DNA from: an uncultured Tateyamaria sp.
Lineage (GTDB): Bacteria > Pseudomonadota > Alphaproteobacteria > Rhodobacterales > Rhodobacteraceae
DNA: 64,000 bases
Reading direction: 5' to 3'
NCBI RefSeq assembly: GCF_947494755.1
Contig: NZ_CANLVZ010000004.1
Location: 1-64,000, forward strand
Numbering within the stretch: position 1 is the stretch's first letter; each line of letters opens with the position of its first letter. A program made the position numbers and the translations under genes. Shown in pieces: positions 31,314 through 40,542 of this stretch. Under the pieces are notes generated by a model, which saw nothing but the letters and a program-made list of their open reading frames with translations, was not told the DNA's origin and made no database searches.

Positions 31314-32527
31314 GAGTGGATTACGGTCAGACCGTTCACGGTCAGGAAGAGATTGATGCGGTTGTCGAAGTTCTGCAAACGTCGACCCAGATGGGGCCGC
31401 GTGTGCCCAAGATGCAGGCCCGGGTTGCCGCGCTGTTCGACAAAGCGCACGGGATCATGGTGAATTCCGGGTCTTCGGCCAATTATCTTGCCGTCAAGAT
31501 CCTGGACCTGCCCAAAGGCAGCGAGGTGATCACACCTGCGCTCACCTTTGCCACCACGGTTGCGCCGCTGATCCGCCACGGGCTGATCCCGGCCTTTGTC
31601 GATGCCGAAGAGGGTACCTACAACATCGACGTGTCCAAGATCGAGGCGATGATCACCGACAAGACAAGCGCGCTGATGATCCCTTCGCTTATCGGGAACC
31701 TGCCGGATTGGAAAGCCATCCGCGCCCTTGCCGACAAGTACGGGCTGCGCGTGATCGAAGATAGCGCCGACACTTTGGGGGCCACCATGAAAGGGCGCAG
31801 CACGGGGCGCTATTCCGATGTCTCAACCACCAGCTTTTGCGGCAGTCACGTGATCAAAGGGGCGGGCAATGGCGGCATGCTGTGCGTCAACGACCCTGAA
31901 CTCGCGCGCAAGGCGGTTCTGCTCCGGGCGTGGGGGCGCAGCTCATCCCTGTTCGGTGACAGTGAGATCATCGACAACCTCTTTAACGTCAAATTGGATG
32001 GCATTGAATACAATACGACATTCGACTTTGAAACACTTGGGTACAACCTCGAACTCGCCGAAGTCAGCGCCGCCTTCGGTCTTGTGCAGCTCGACAAGCT
32101 GGACCTGCACATCTCAGAGCGGGAAAAGAACTTCGCCAGCCACCTCACGTTCTTCAAAGACTACGAGGACTGGTTCGTGCTGCCGCGTCAATTGCCGGAC
32201 TCGCGCACAGGCTGGTTGTCATTCCCGCTGACGTTGCGCGATGACGTGCCCTTTACCCGGCGCGCGCTGCAGATGTTCGTGGAAAAGGCCGACATCCAGA
32301 CGCGGCCCGTCTTCACCGGCAACATTCTGCGCCAGCCCGCCATGAAGGACGTTGAGCATCGCACGGATGCGGGCGGCTATCCGGTGTCGGATGCCGTGAT
32401 GCGGAGCGGCATTCTGCTGGCCTGTCACCATGGGCTGACAGACGCCCATGTCGCCTATGTCCATGAACAGTTCGAGGCGTTCGCAGCGCAACACCAAAAC
32501 CGGAGCGCGACCCACATGGCGGCTTAG
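31310..32527 (+). CDS. RfbH-like PLP-dependent CDP-4-keto-6-deoxyglucose 3-dehydrase homologue (His in place of catalytic Lys)
   Basis: TTSFCGSHVIKGAGNGGML; DegT fold; stop/start overlap with rfbG. Confidence 0.85.
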   Translation: MRVDYGQTVHGQEEIDAVVEVLQTSTQMGPRVPKMQARVAALFDKAHGIMVNSGSSANYLAVKILDLPKGSEVITPALTFATTVAPLIRHGLIPAFVDAEEGTYNIDVSKIEAMITDKTSALMIPSLIGNLPDWKAIRALADKYGLRVIEDSADTLGATMKGRSTGRYSDVSTTSFCGSHVIKGAGNGGMLCVNDPELARKAVLLRAWGRSSSLFGDSEIIDNLFNVKLDGIEYNTTFDFETLGYNLELAEVSAAFGLVQLDKLDLHISEREKNFASHLTFFKDYEDWFVLPRQLPDSRTGWLSFPLTLRDDVPFTRRALQMFVEKADIQTRPVFTGNILRQPAMKDVEHRTDAGGYPVSDAVMRSGILLACHHGLTDAHVAYVHEQFEAFAAQHQNRSATHMAA

Positions 32528-32552
32528 GCGCGCGCCCTTTCAGGAGAATGAG

Positions 32553-33012
32553 ATGACCCTCGCAGATCGCAAAATCGTAGACAGCCTTGCTAACTGGCCG
32601 CAGACCGCGCCCGGCCCCGCCGGGACCACGTGCGTGTCCCAGTCCGATGGGTTGCCGATCTATGTTGATTTTGCGAAGCCGGTCGATGCCGAGACCCCGT
32701 TCATGCAGCAAGTGCCTGACGGCCCTTACGATTTCACCCGGTTCACCGAAAGTGGAGATGCAGATCATCTGACCGATCGACTATTTGTTCCGGGGTCTGT
32801 CCCGTTCGCGCCATGTCGGCAGCCTCGCAAAACTGATCTTTTTCGGGCCGCACGACCTCAATCACCTGATCCCCGAAGACGACGCGGCGGACCGTGCCAG
32901 CGGCGTCGTCCTTCTGGGCAGGAAATCCGCCCATACCTTCTCCGCCAAAGACATCTTTGCGAGATATCGCGGCGCGCAACAGGCGGCCCGACCCCTGGAT
33001 TATTACTATTGA
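32553..33012 (+). pseudogene. Small conserved-looking ORF, apparently frameshifted
   Basis: MTLADRKIVDSLANWPQ...FTRFTESGDADHLTD in frame 0 continues as YLFRGLSRSRHVGSLAKLIFFGPHDLNHLIPEDDAADRASGVVLLGRKSAHTFSAKDIFARY...DYYY stop in +1 frame. Confidence 0.55.
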
Positions 33013-33034
33013 AGACTTTGAACAGGACGCGGAT

Positions 33035-34291
33035 ATGAACACTCAAGTTGCTCTGAGCAGTACGTTGAAAATCTGCCGCTGTTGTCAGTCGGAAAATCTG
33101 CTGACGTTTTTGCCGATGGGCAATCATCCCCCCGCGAACATGTTCGTACGGCCCGACGAATTGAATGACCCCCAACCGGCCTTTCCGCTCAACACCCAAG
33201 GCTGTCTGGATTGCGGGCTGATCCAGGTGGCCGATCAAATCCCCGAAGGGTTCTTTACCCACTACCTATATGTGCCTTCTGGCGCGACCACGATGCACAC
33301 ACACTTCAAGTCTTTCGCTCAAGCCCTTGAAAAAATTGCGAAAGGTGGGTTGATCATCGATATCGGCTGCAATGACGGGCTGATGCTTGGCTTTGCAAAT
33401 GCGAACGGGTCCCGCACCCTCGGGATCGATCCGGCGGCCAATCTGGCCGAGATCGCGGCCAAGCAGGGCGTCGAGGTGCATGTTGCCTATCTGACCCCCG
33501 AAACCGCGCGGGAGGTGGTCGGCTACCATGGCTGGGCACAAGCCATCGCGACCTCCAACACCTTTAACCAAATCGGTGACCTGCACAGGTTCATGGCCTC
33601 TGTCGACATCCTGCTCGCTGAGGATGGGACCTTTGTGATCGAGGTGCCGTGGGGCAAGGCGATCATGGAAACCAACGAGTTCGATAACGTCTATCACGAA
33701 CACATGTCCGAGCTGAGCCTGCTGTCCATTGTCAAACTGGGGCAGGCGACCGGCTTTGATGTGGTGGATGTGACAAAATTGTCGGTGCATGGCGGGTCCA
33801 TGCGGGTTTTCATGCGCAAGGCGTCGCAAGGTGTGACACCCACCCCTATCGTTGCCGAAATGATCGCGGACGAGCGGGCCGCCGGTCTGCTGGATCGCGA
33901 TGGATATCTCGACTTTGCCGCGCGGGTCGAAGAGATGAAGACCGATTTACTGGCCCTGCTGTCCGACATAAAGGCAAAAGGTCAGACAATTGCCGGATAT
34001 GGTGCGCCCGCCAAGGGCAACACGTTGCTCAACTACTTTGGGATCGGCCCGGAAACCCTTGATTTTCTTGTGGATCGCAATCCACTGAAACAGGGACTCT
34101 ACGCGCCGGGGTCAAAAATCCCGATCCTCGCTCCCCAAGCCATCGCAGAGCACAAACCAAACTACATGCTGGTGCTGGCCTGGAATTTCTTTGACGAGAT
34201 CCGCACGCAGCTGTCCGACTATGAGCCGGTCGGTGGGAAGTTCATCGTACCCTTGCCGACGCCGCGCATCGTCGGCGCTGACACGGAATAG
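33035..34291 (+). CDS. NDP-sugar C-methyltransferase (TylC3/TcaB9-like)
   Basis: N-terminal CxxC...CxxC (CRCC, CLDC), LIIDIGCNDGLML, VYHEHMSELSL, GYGAPAKGNTLLNYFGI. Confidence 0.92.
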   Translation: MNTQVALSSTLKICRCCQSENLLTFLPMGNHPPANMFVRPDELNDPQPAFPLNTQGCLDCGLIQVADQIPEGFFTHYLYVPSGATTMHTHFKSFAQALEKIAKGGLIIDIGCNDGLMLGFANANGSRTLGIDPAANLAEIAAKQGVEVHVAYLTPETAREVVGYHGWAQAIATSNTFNQIGDLHRFMASVDILLAEDGTFVIEVPWGKAIMETNEFDNVYHEHMSELSLLSIVKLGQATGFDVVDVTKLSVHGGSMRVFMRKASQGVTPTPIVAEMIADERAAGLLDRDGYLDFAARVEEMKTDLLALLSDIKAKGQTIAGYGAPAKGNTLLNYFGIGPETLDFLVDRNPLKQGLYAPGSKIPILAPQAIAEHKPNYMLVLAWNFFDEIRTQLSDYEPVGGKFIVPLPTPRIVGADTE

Positions 34292-34303
34292 GCGGGCAGG
34301 GCG

Positions 34304-35281
34304 ATGGCATCCATTCTGATCACAGGGGGTACGGGCTTTATCGGGGCGCACTTGGTGCGCGCCTGCCTTGCACGTGGCGACCGGGTGACAGTGTTGGCGC
34401 GCGCAGGCTCCTCGCTTGCGCGCCTGGATGACGTGCGCCCCCAAATCGCACTGCTGCACGCTGACTTTGCAAATGTCGGCAGTGTGCGCCAGGCCCTGCA
34501 GGTGGCCAAGGCGGATGTGATTTTTCATCTGGGGGCCACGACCCGCTATGTGGCGCAGGATGATCTGCGCGACGCGGCCCAAAGCCTTGAGGACAACCTG
34601 ACCCCGCTTGTGACGCTGGTGGCGGCAGCCTGCGACGTGCCGCCCGCTGTGCTCGTGCGCAGTGGCACCATCGCGGAATATGGGGACGTCGCTGTGCCTT
34701 ATGACGAGCGCCTGCGCGAAGCGCCGCGTGGGCTCTATGCCGCCTCGATGTGTGCGGCCACGCATTATCTTCAGTCCGTGCGCGCGCGGCTGCCTTTTGC
34801 GGCGATCACCGCACGGCTGGCCCTCACATACGGGCCGATGCAAAACCCGGACTTCCTGATCCCGCGATTGATCAATGCCTGCCGCGAAGGTGACGCTCTG
34901 ACCCTGCACCGCCCGCTGGATCGGCGTGACATGATCCATGTGGATGACGTTGTCGCTGGCCTTTTGGCCGTGGCCGATGCCGGAGATGTGGCACCCGATC
35001 TGGTGAACCTCGGCACCGGGCAGGCGCCGACGATGGCGCAATTAGGCCGCGAAGTGCTGCGAGCCTGCGGCGCAAGCCTTGCGCTGCTGAAAGAGAAGAC
35101 CCAAACCACGCCGGCAACCGAATTGATTGCCAGCGCAGCGCTGGCCCGACAGACTCTGGGCTGGAGCGCGCGCATCACCCTTGAAGAAGGGCTGAAAAGG
35201 ACATTCGAATGGACACGATCACGCGCCACCCCGCCACGCCGCCCCCGCGCAGCGCAACTGACCCAAACAGGTGCGGCATGA
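34304..35281 (+). CDS. NAD-dependent epimerase/dehydratase (extended SDR)
   Basis: ITGGTGFIGAHLVRACLARGD, HVDDVVAGLL; active-site motif reads YAASM. Confidence 0.88.
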   Translation: MASILITGGTGFIGAHLVRACLARGDRVTVLARAGSSLARLDDVRPQIALLHADFANVGSVRQALQVAKADVIFHLGATTRYVAQDDLRDAAQSLEDNLTPLVTLVAAACDVPPAVLVRSGTIAEYGDVAVPYDERLREAPRGLYAASMCAATHYLQSVRARLPFAAITARLALTYGPMQNPDFLIPRLINACREGDALTLHRPLDRRDMIHVDDVVAGLLAVADAGDVAPDLVNLGTGQAPTMAQLGREVLRACGASLALLKEKTQTTPATELIASAALARQTLGWSARITLEEGLKRTFEWTRSRATPPRRPRAAQLTQTGAA

Positions 35282-36282
35282 CCACCCTTGTCTCGATCCT
35301 GATCCCCGTCCTCAACGATGAGGCGAATGTGTGCACCGCCTATTACCGTGTGTGTGCTGTCTTTGACGGCCTGGACGGGTACGAGATGGAGGTGATCTTT
35401 GCCGACAATCACTCGGAGGATCGCACCTTTGATATTCTGTCCGAGATGTCGGCGGCAGATGAACGGGTGCGGCTGATCCGCTTTTCACGCAATGTCGGCT
35501 ATCAAAAGTCGGTGCTGGCGGCCTATCGCGCGGCCCAAGGGGCGTGCGCCGTCCAGCTTGAGTGCGACATGCGGGACTCGCCCGAGCTGATTCCTCAGAT
35601 GCTTGACCAATGGCGTCAAGGCCATCACGTGGTTTACGGCGTGCGCAAAAGCCCGCCCGATGGGCCCATCGTGGCAGCCAATCGGCGCGCGTCCTATGCC
35701 CTCATCGATCTGATCAGCAATGATGATCTACCGCGAAACGCGGGTGAGTTTCGCCTTACGGACCGGCACATTCTGGACGAGTTGCGCCAGATTGACGACC
35801 AGTCATCTTACGTGCGCCGCCTGATCTGCGGTATGGAACTTTCCCAGATCGGCTTTGACGACGACCGCCAGGCGCGCACGGCCGGAGCGTCAAAACGCCC
35901 TTTCAAGGCCTTGTTATCATTGGTAATTGACGGCTTGATCAACCACTCACTGTTGCCGCTGCGGTCGGCCTCGATGATCAGCACGTTTGTGGGCCTGTCG
36001 ACCTTTCTGCTGCTGATTGGCTATATCGTAGACAAGTTTATCTTTGGGGCCGACTGGCTTGCGGGCTTTGCCACCACCACCATCCTGCTGCTGTTGTCGA
36101 TGACGCTCAATGCGATGTTCCCGGGGATCATGGGCGAGTACATCGGGCGCATCTTCTTGCAGTCCAAGGGTCTTGGGCGCCCGCTGATCGACACCGGGTT
36201 GAACGGCGGCCATACACCCCCTGATCACGCGCGCTGGTCCCCGGACCGCGCCCGGATCGAGGCGGCGGAGTGGGGCGGATGA
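35278..36282 (+). CDS. GT2 glycosyltransferase with C-terminal TM helices (GtrB/DPM-like)
   Basis: SILIPVLNDEANV, ECDMRDSPELIPQMLDQWRQGHHVVYGVR, C-terminal hydrophobic segments, NAMFPGIMGEYIGRIF. Confidence 0.92.
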   Translation: MTTLVSILIPVLNDEANVCTAYYRVCAVFDGLDGYEMEVIFADNHSEDRTFDILSEMSAADERVRLIRFSRNVGYQKSVLAAYRAAQGACAVQLECDMRDSPELIPQMLDQWRQGHHVVYGVRKSPPDGPIVAANRRASYALIDLISNDDLPRNAGEFRLTDRHILDELRQIDDQSSYVRRLICGMELSQIGFDDDRQARTAGASKRPFKALLSLVIDGLINHSLLPLRSASMISTFVGLSTFLLLIGYIVDKFIFGADWLAGFATTTILLLLSMTLNAMFPGIMGEYIGRIFLQSKGLGRPLIDTGLNGGHTPPDHARWSPDRARIEAAEWGG

Positions 36283-37418
36283 AACTTCTCATCATACAGG
36301 CCGGTTTTGGCGCAGGCGGTGCGGAAAAGATCGTGGCGATGATTGCCGCGCATCGCGCCCGGCTTGGCGACGAGGTGCATGTGGCGGCCATGACCTGCCC
36401 GCCCGAGGGGTCCTATTTTGAATACCCCGAGGGTGTCAGCCTGCATGTGTTGGACCCGCCACAACCGCGCCGCGCCCGGCTGAGCATGCTGCGCCGCACA
36501 CGCGCAATCCGCGCCCTGATCCGCGCCCAAGAGCCGGATGTGGTGGTGTCCTTTCTGACCAAGATCAATGTCCAGACGCTGATTGCCGCACTTGGCACCA
36601 AGACCCCCGTCATCGTGTCCGAACGCAACAATGTGCAGGCCCAGGGCGCACACCCGCTCTGGCGGCATGCCCAGTCCGCCCTGATGCCAAAGGCCGCACG
36701 GATCGTGATGCAGACCAAACGGGCCTGCCGCGATGTGCCGACGCGTGCCCACGACAATATCCGAGTGATCCCCAATCCCTGCGCGCCCCGCGCGGGACAG
36801 TCCGACCCGCCAGTCGTAAATCCCCCGCGGCTGGCGGCTGTCGGGCGGCTGTCTCACCAAAAGGGCTTTGATCTGTTGTTGCGCGCCATGGCGTTGCTGC
36901 ATGGGCAGGGCCGCGACTTGCGCCTGACCATCTATGGCGAAGGCGAACAGCGTGCCGCCCTTGAGGCGCAGCGCACGGCCCTTGGTCTGGATGATGTGGT
37001 CGATCTGCCCGGCAACAGTGTGACGCCGGGTGCATGGATCGCCGAAACCGATATTCTGGTGCTGTCGAGCCGCTATGAAGGCTTTCCCAATGTCGTGGCC
37101 GAAGGCCTGGTCAATGGGCGCCCCGTCGTCGCTTTTGACTGCGATTTCGGCCCTCAGGAGTTGATTGAGGACGGGGTGAATGGTCGCCTTGTGCCGCAGG
37201 GCGATGTGATGGCCCTGGCCGAAGCGCTTGGGGCCCTCGCCGCCGCGCCAAAGATGCGCGCCGCAATGGCACAGAACGCGGCTGCTTTGCGCGCGCGACT
37301 TGATCCGGCCATCATACTAGCGCAGTGGGACGACGTGATCGCCGACGCTGCTGCCAGTCCACGCCACGCGCGGGGCCGCACGCCTGTGGTCCGCTCTCAC
37401 CCCCAATCTGAACGCTAG
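36279..37418 (+). CDS. GT4 glycosyltransferase
   Basis: GAGGAEKIVAMIA, AVGRLSHQKGFDLLLRA, SSRYEGFPNVVAEGLVNGRPVV. Confidence 0.92.
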   Translation: MKLLIIQAGFGAGGAEKIVAMIAAHRARLGDEVHVAAMTCPPEGSYFEYPEGVSLHVLDPPQPRRARLSMLRRTRAIRALIRAQEPDVVVSFLTKINVQTLIAALGTKTPVIVSERNNVQAQGAHPLWRHAQSALMPKAARIVMQTKRACRDVPTRAHDNIRVIPNPCAPRAGQSDPPVVNPPRLAAVGRLSHQKGFDLLLRAMALLHGQGRDLRLTIYGEGEQRAALEAQRTALGLDDVVDLPGNSVTPGAWIAETDILVLSSRYEGFPNVVAEGLVNGRPVVAFDCDFGPQELIEDGVNGRLVPQGDVMALAEALGALAAAPKMRAAMAQNAAALRARLDPAIILAQWDDVIADAAASPRHARGRTPVVRSHPQSER

Positions 37419-37427
37419 GAGGACGCG

Positions 37428-38621
37428 ATGAAGATCACCCACGTCGTGACCAGTACCAATATTGGCGGTGCTCAAATCATGCTTCAACGCTATCTGGCGG
37501 CGCTTGGTCCCGAGGCGGCGCAGCACGAGGTGGTGTCGTTGATGGATGACGGCAGTATCGCCGGACCAATCCGCGAGACAGGATCCAGTGTGACCTCCCT
37601 CGGGATGACCTCGCCGCTGTCGACATTGACTGCGGTGCGCAAATTGCGTGCCCATCTGCGCCGCTCGGCCCCAGAGGTCGTCCACGGGTGGATGTATCAT
37701 GGATGTTTGGCCGCGTGGGCCGGGGTCGCGGGCCGACGCCCTCCCGCGCGGCCAGCGCTTGTCTGGGGCATCCACCACTCCTTGCAGGAAGTGGCCAATG
37801 AGAAAAATACAACGCGTGCCATGCTGCGGATGATGACGCGTGTCGCGCCGGGGGTGGATCTGATCACCTATTGCTCGAAGGTCTCGCGCGCTCAGCACGA
37901 GGCCATCGGCCTGACCCGCGCGCGCGCCGTGCTGATCCCCAATGCCGTGGACACGGATGTCTTTCGCCCAGACCCCGAGGGGCGCGCGCGCCTGTGTGAT
38001 CTGATCGGGGTGCGCGATGATCGGATTCTGATCGGCAACGCCGCGCGCAACCACCCCATGAAGGATCATGTGAGCATGGTCCGGGCCATCGGCGTTCTGC
38101 GCGGACAAGGCCACAATGTGCATGGCGTGATGATCGGCGCGGGCCACTCGGGCAGCGCGGCTGAGGCCGAAATGCACAAACTGGGCCTGAGTGATCGGAT
38201 CAGCATGGTGCCCGCCCGCGACGACATTCATGCCTTGGTGCCGGGCTTTGATCTGTTTCTGCTGTCCTCGGCCTGGGGCGAAGCCTTTCCTTTGGCCGTT
38301 TGTGAGGCGATGGCCTGCGAGGTGCCTGCCGTGGCCACCGATGTGGGCGATTGCGCGCACCTGATCGGGGACACAGGGCATATCGTACCACCCAGTGATC
38401 CCACCGCCCAAGCCGCGAAACTTGCCCAGATGATCGAAGGCGGACCAGCGCATCGCATGCAAATGGGCAAGGCGGCGCGGGCCCGCGTCTCGGCCCTGTT
38501 TTCCACCCCGCACTATGTCGAGGCGCACCGCGCCGCATATCGTCAGGCCATCGACGGTTCCACCGTAAACACATCCGCCACGCGCTCCGCCGATCTGGCC
38601 CGCGCAGGAAAGGAGGGATGA
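37428..38621 (+). CDS. GT4 glycosyltransferase
   Basis: TSTNIGGAQIMLQRYLAAL, LLSSAWGEAFPLAVCEAMACEVPAVATDVGD. Confidence 0.9.
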   Translation: MKITHVVTSTNIGGAQIMLQRYLAALGPEAAQHEVVSLMDDGSIAGPIRETGSSVTSLGMTSPLSTLTAVRKLRAHLRRSAPEVVHGWMYHGCLAAWAGVAGRRPPARPALVWGIHHSLQEVANEKNTTRAMLRMMTRVAPGVDLITYCSKVSRAQHEAIGLTRARAVLIPNAVDTDVFRPDPEGRARLCDLIGVRDDRILIGNAARNHPMKDHVSMVRAIGVLRGQGHNVHGVMIGAGHSGSAAEAEMHKLGLSDRISMVPARDDIHALVPGFDLFLLSSAWGEAFPLAVCEAMACEVPAVATDVGDCAHLIGDTGHIVPPSDPTAQAAKLAQMIEGGPAHRMQMGKAARARVSALFSTPHYVEAHRAAYRQAIDGSTVNTSATRSADLARAGKEG

Positions 38622-38622
38622 G

Positions 38623-40542
38623 ATGACCGACACAATCATGACCGACACCCAAGCCAAGGCACATCCACATATGACCCCGCCAAAGACCATTCTTCACTCA
38701 CTCGCAGGGCATTCGGAAGACCGGGTGGGGCTTGACGGCATATGGCGGATCATCCGCCGTCGCATGGCGCTTATCGTCTTTGTGACGGCCGCGATCATGA
38801 CAGCCACCTATGTGGTCGTCTCCACGATGGAGCCGGAGTACAAGACCCGCTCAACTGTGGTGCTGACAACGCTCGACACGCGTGTGCGGTCCTCTGATGT
38901 ACAGCTTGAAACGTTCGAGTTGTCGCGTGCCACCATTGAGACCGAGCTGAACATCCTGCGCTCGCGCGAGTTTGCCTATCAGGTGCTCGACACGCTGCAG
39001 CCCTATGACAACCCCGCCTTCATGGGCGCGGACACCTCCGATGTGCTTGCCGGTGACGCCAGCGAGCGCGAGCGCCTGATCGACAAAATGCTCAGCTCTT
39101 ATTCAGTGTTCCGCGAGGGTGAAAGCCTTGCGGTGCAGATCATTGCGACGGCATCTGATGCACAGCTTGCAGCGGATATCGCGAATGCGGTCGCCGAGAC
39201 TTATATTGCGCAGAACGTCCAGAAACGCCGACAGGCTATCAGCGACTCGATCACCTTCCTGCGCGAGCGGGTCCAGATGCTGGGCGAAGAGTTGTCGGCC
39301 GCCGAACTGGCGCTGGCATCGTTCATCCGCGAGAATGAGCTTGATGATACGGACCTGCCCATACAGTTGCGCGGCGATGTTGACCGTCTGACGGCGATTG
39401 TCGCGGCCCGCCAGGGCAGCGCAGACGAAGACGGCGTCGGTGCCCGTGCCGCCGCCCAACTGGAAGAGGTCCGCGCCGCCTTGCACGACCGCACCCGCGC
39501 CGAGCTGTCCTTGCTCAGCCAGGAACGTGCGATGGAATTGTTGAGCGTGCGTTATGAAAGCTCGATCGAGCGGTTGAACGATCTGGAAACGCAGATCGAT
39601 TTCATCACGCAAGGGGATCGCCAGGTGTCCTTTGCCCGCATCCCGTCCGAGCCCGCCTCACCAAACCCACCTGTCGCGCTGGTAGCCAGTGCTATGGCTG
39701 GGCTCGTGCTGTCCTTTATCGCAGCCCTCGCACTGGAAAGCGTGAACACGCGGCTGTGGAACGAGGATCAGACCAGTGCGGTCAGCGGGCTGCCCAACCT
39801 TGGCTACACTCCCCGGATCTTCAAGCATGAATATGTCGGCGATCTTTACAAGCCGAGCATGTTTATCCTGTCTCATCCCTATTCTGCCTTCACCGAGGCG
39901 TTGCGGGGTTTCCTGACGATCTGGTTCAACATGGTCGAGAAAAGCCGCATCGTGATGGTAACCTCTGGTCTGCCCAACGAAGGCAAATCCACCGTCGCCG
40001 TCGCCCTTGCAACCGCCGCAGCGCAGGACGGGATGCGTGTTCTGGTTCTGGACCTCGATTTCCACCGGCAGGGGGCTGCGGCCTTGATGGAACTGTCTCG
40101 CTCGACATCTTCTCTTGAGGATGTGTTGTCAGGCGTCAAACTGCCCGAGGTTCTGGTTCTGGACGAAGCCGAAGATGTCAGCCTTGAGTTCCTCAGCATC
40201 AAGATGCGCGACAAGACCCCGCCCAACGTGTTCAAGGCGCAACTGAGCGAGCTGCGCACCCATCTGAACGCGGCCTATGATCTGGTCCTTGTCGACACGC
40301 CGCCGGTGCTGATCTTGGACGAGGCGTGCCGATTGAACAATCTGGTGGACAACTCGATCCTCGTTGTGCGGTGGGGCAAAACCACCCAGGACGTGCTGCG
40401 CGATGCCTCCGAGCGGTTGCGGCACAACGGTGTCCCCGTGGCGGGCACTATCATCAACGATGTCGATCTTAGCAAACACCGCACCTACGGATATGGGGGC
40501 TATGCGCATTATTATGGCGAAGACGCCTATCAGCAGGGTTAG
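38623..40542 (+). CDS. Wzz/Wzc-type polysaccharide copolymerase with BY-kinase domain
   Basis: N-terminal Wzz domain and TM, coiled coil, Walker A MVTSGLPNEGKSTVAVALA, A' VLVLDLDFHR, Tyr-rich tail YGYGGYAHYYGEDAY. Confidence 0.93.
   Translation: MTDTIMTDTQAKAHPHMTPPKTILHSLAGHSEDRVGLDGIWRIIRRRMALIVFVTAAIMTATYVVVSTMEPEYKTRSTVVLTTLDTRVRSSDVQLETFELSRATIETELNILRSREFAYQVLDTLQPYDNPAFMGADTSDVLAGDASERERLIDKMLSSYSVFREGESLAVQIIATASDAQLAADIANAVAETYIAQNVQKRRQAISDSITFLRERVQMLGEELSAAELALASFIRENELDDTDLPIQLRGDVDRLTAIVAARQGSADEDGVGARAAAQLEEVRAALHDRTRAELSLLSQERAMELLSVRYESSIERLNDLETQIDFITQGDRQVSFARIPSEPASPNPPVALVASAMAGLVLSFIAALALESVNTRLWNEDQTSAVSGLPNLGYTPRIFKHEYVGDLYKPSMFILSHPYSAFTEALRGFLTIWFNMVEKSRIVMVTSGLPNEGKSTVAVALATAAAQDGMRVLVLDLDFHRQGAAALMELSRSTSSLEDVLSGVKLPEVLVLDEAEDVSLEFLSIKMRDKTPPNVFKAQLSELRTHLNAAYDLVLVDTPPVLILDEACRLNNLVDNSILVVRWGKTTQDVLRDASERLRHNGVPVAGTIINDVDLSKHRTYGYGGYAHYYGEDAYQQG

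Noticed and set aside
37317-38690. 457-aa minus-strand ORF
   Set aside because: Antisense to a GT4 gene and spans its neighbours' boundaries; no family motif
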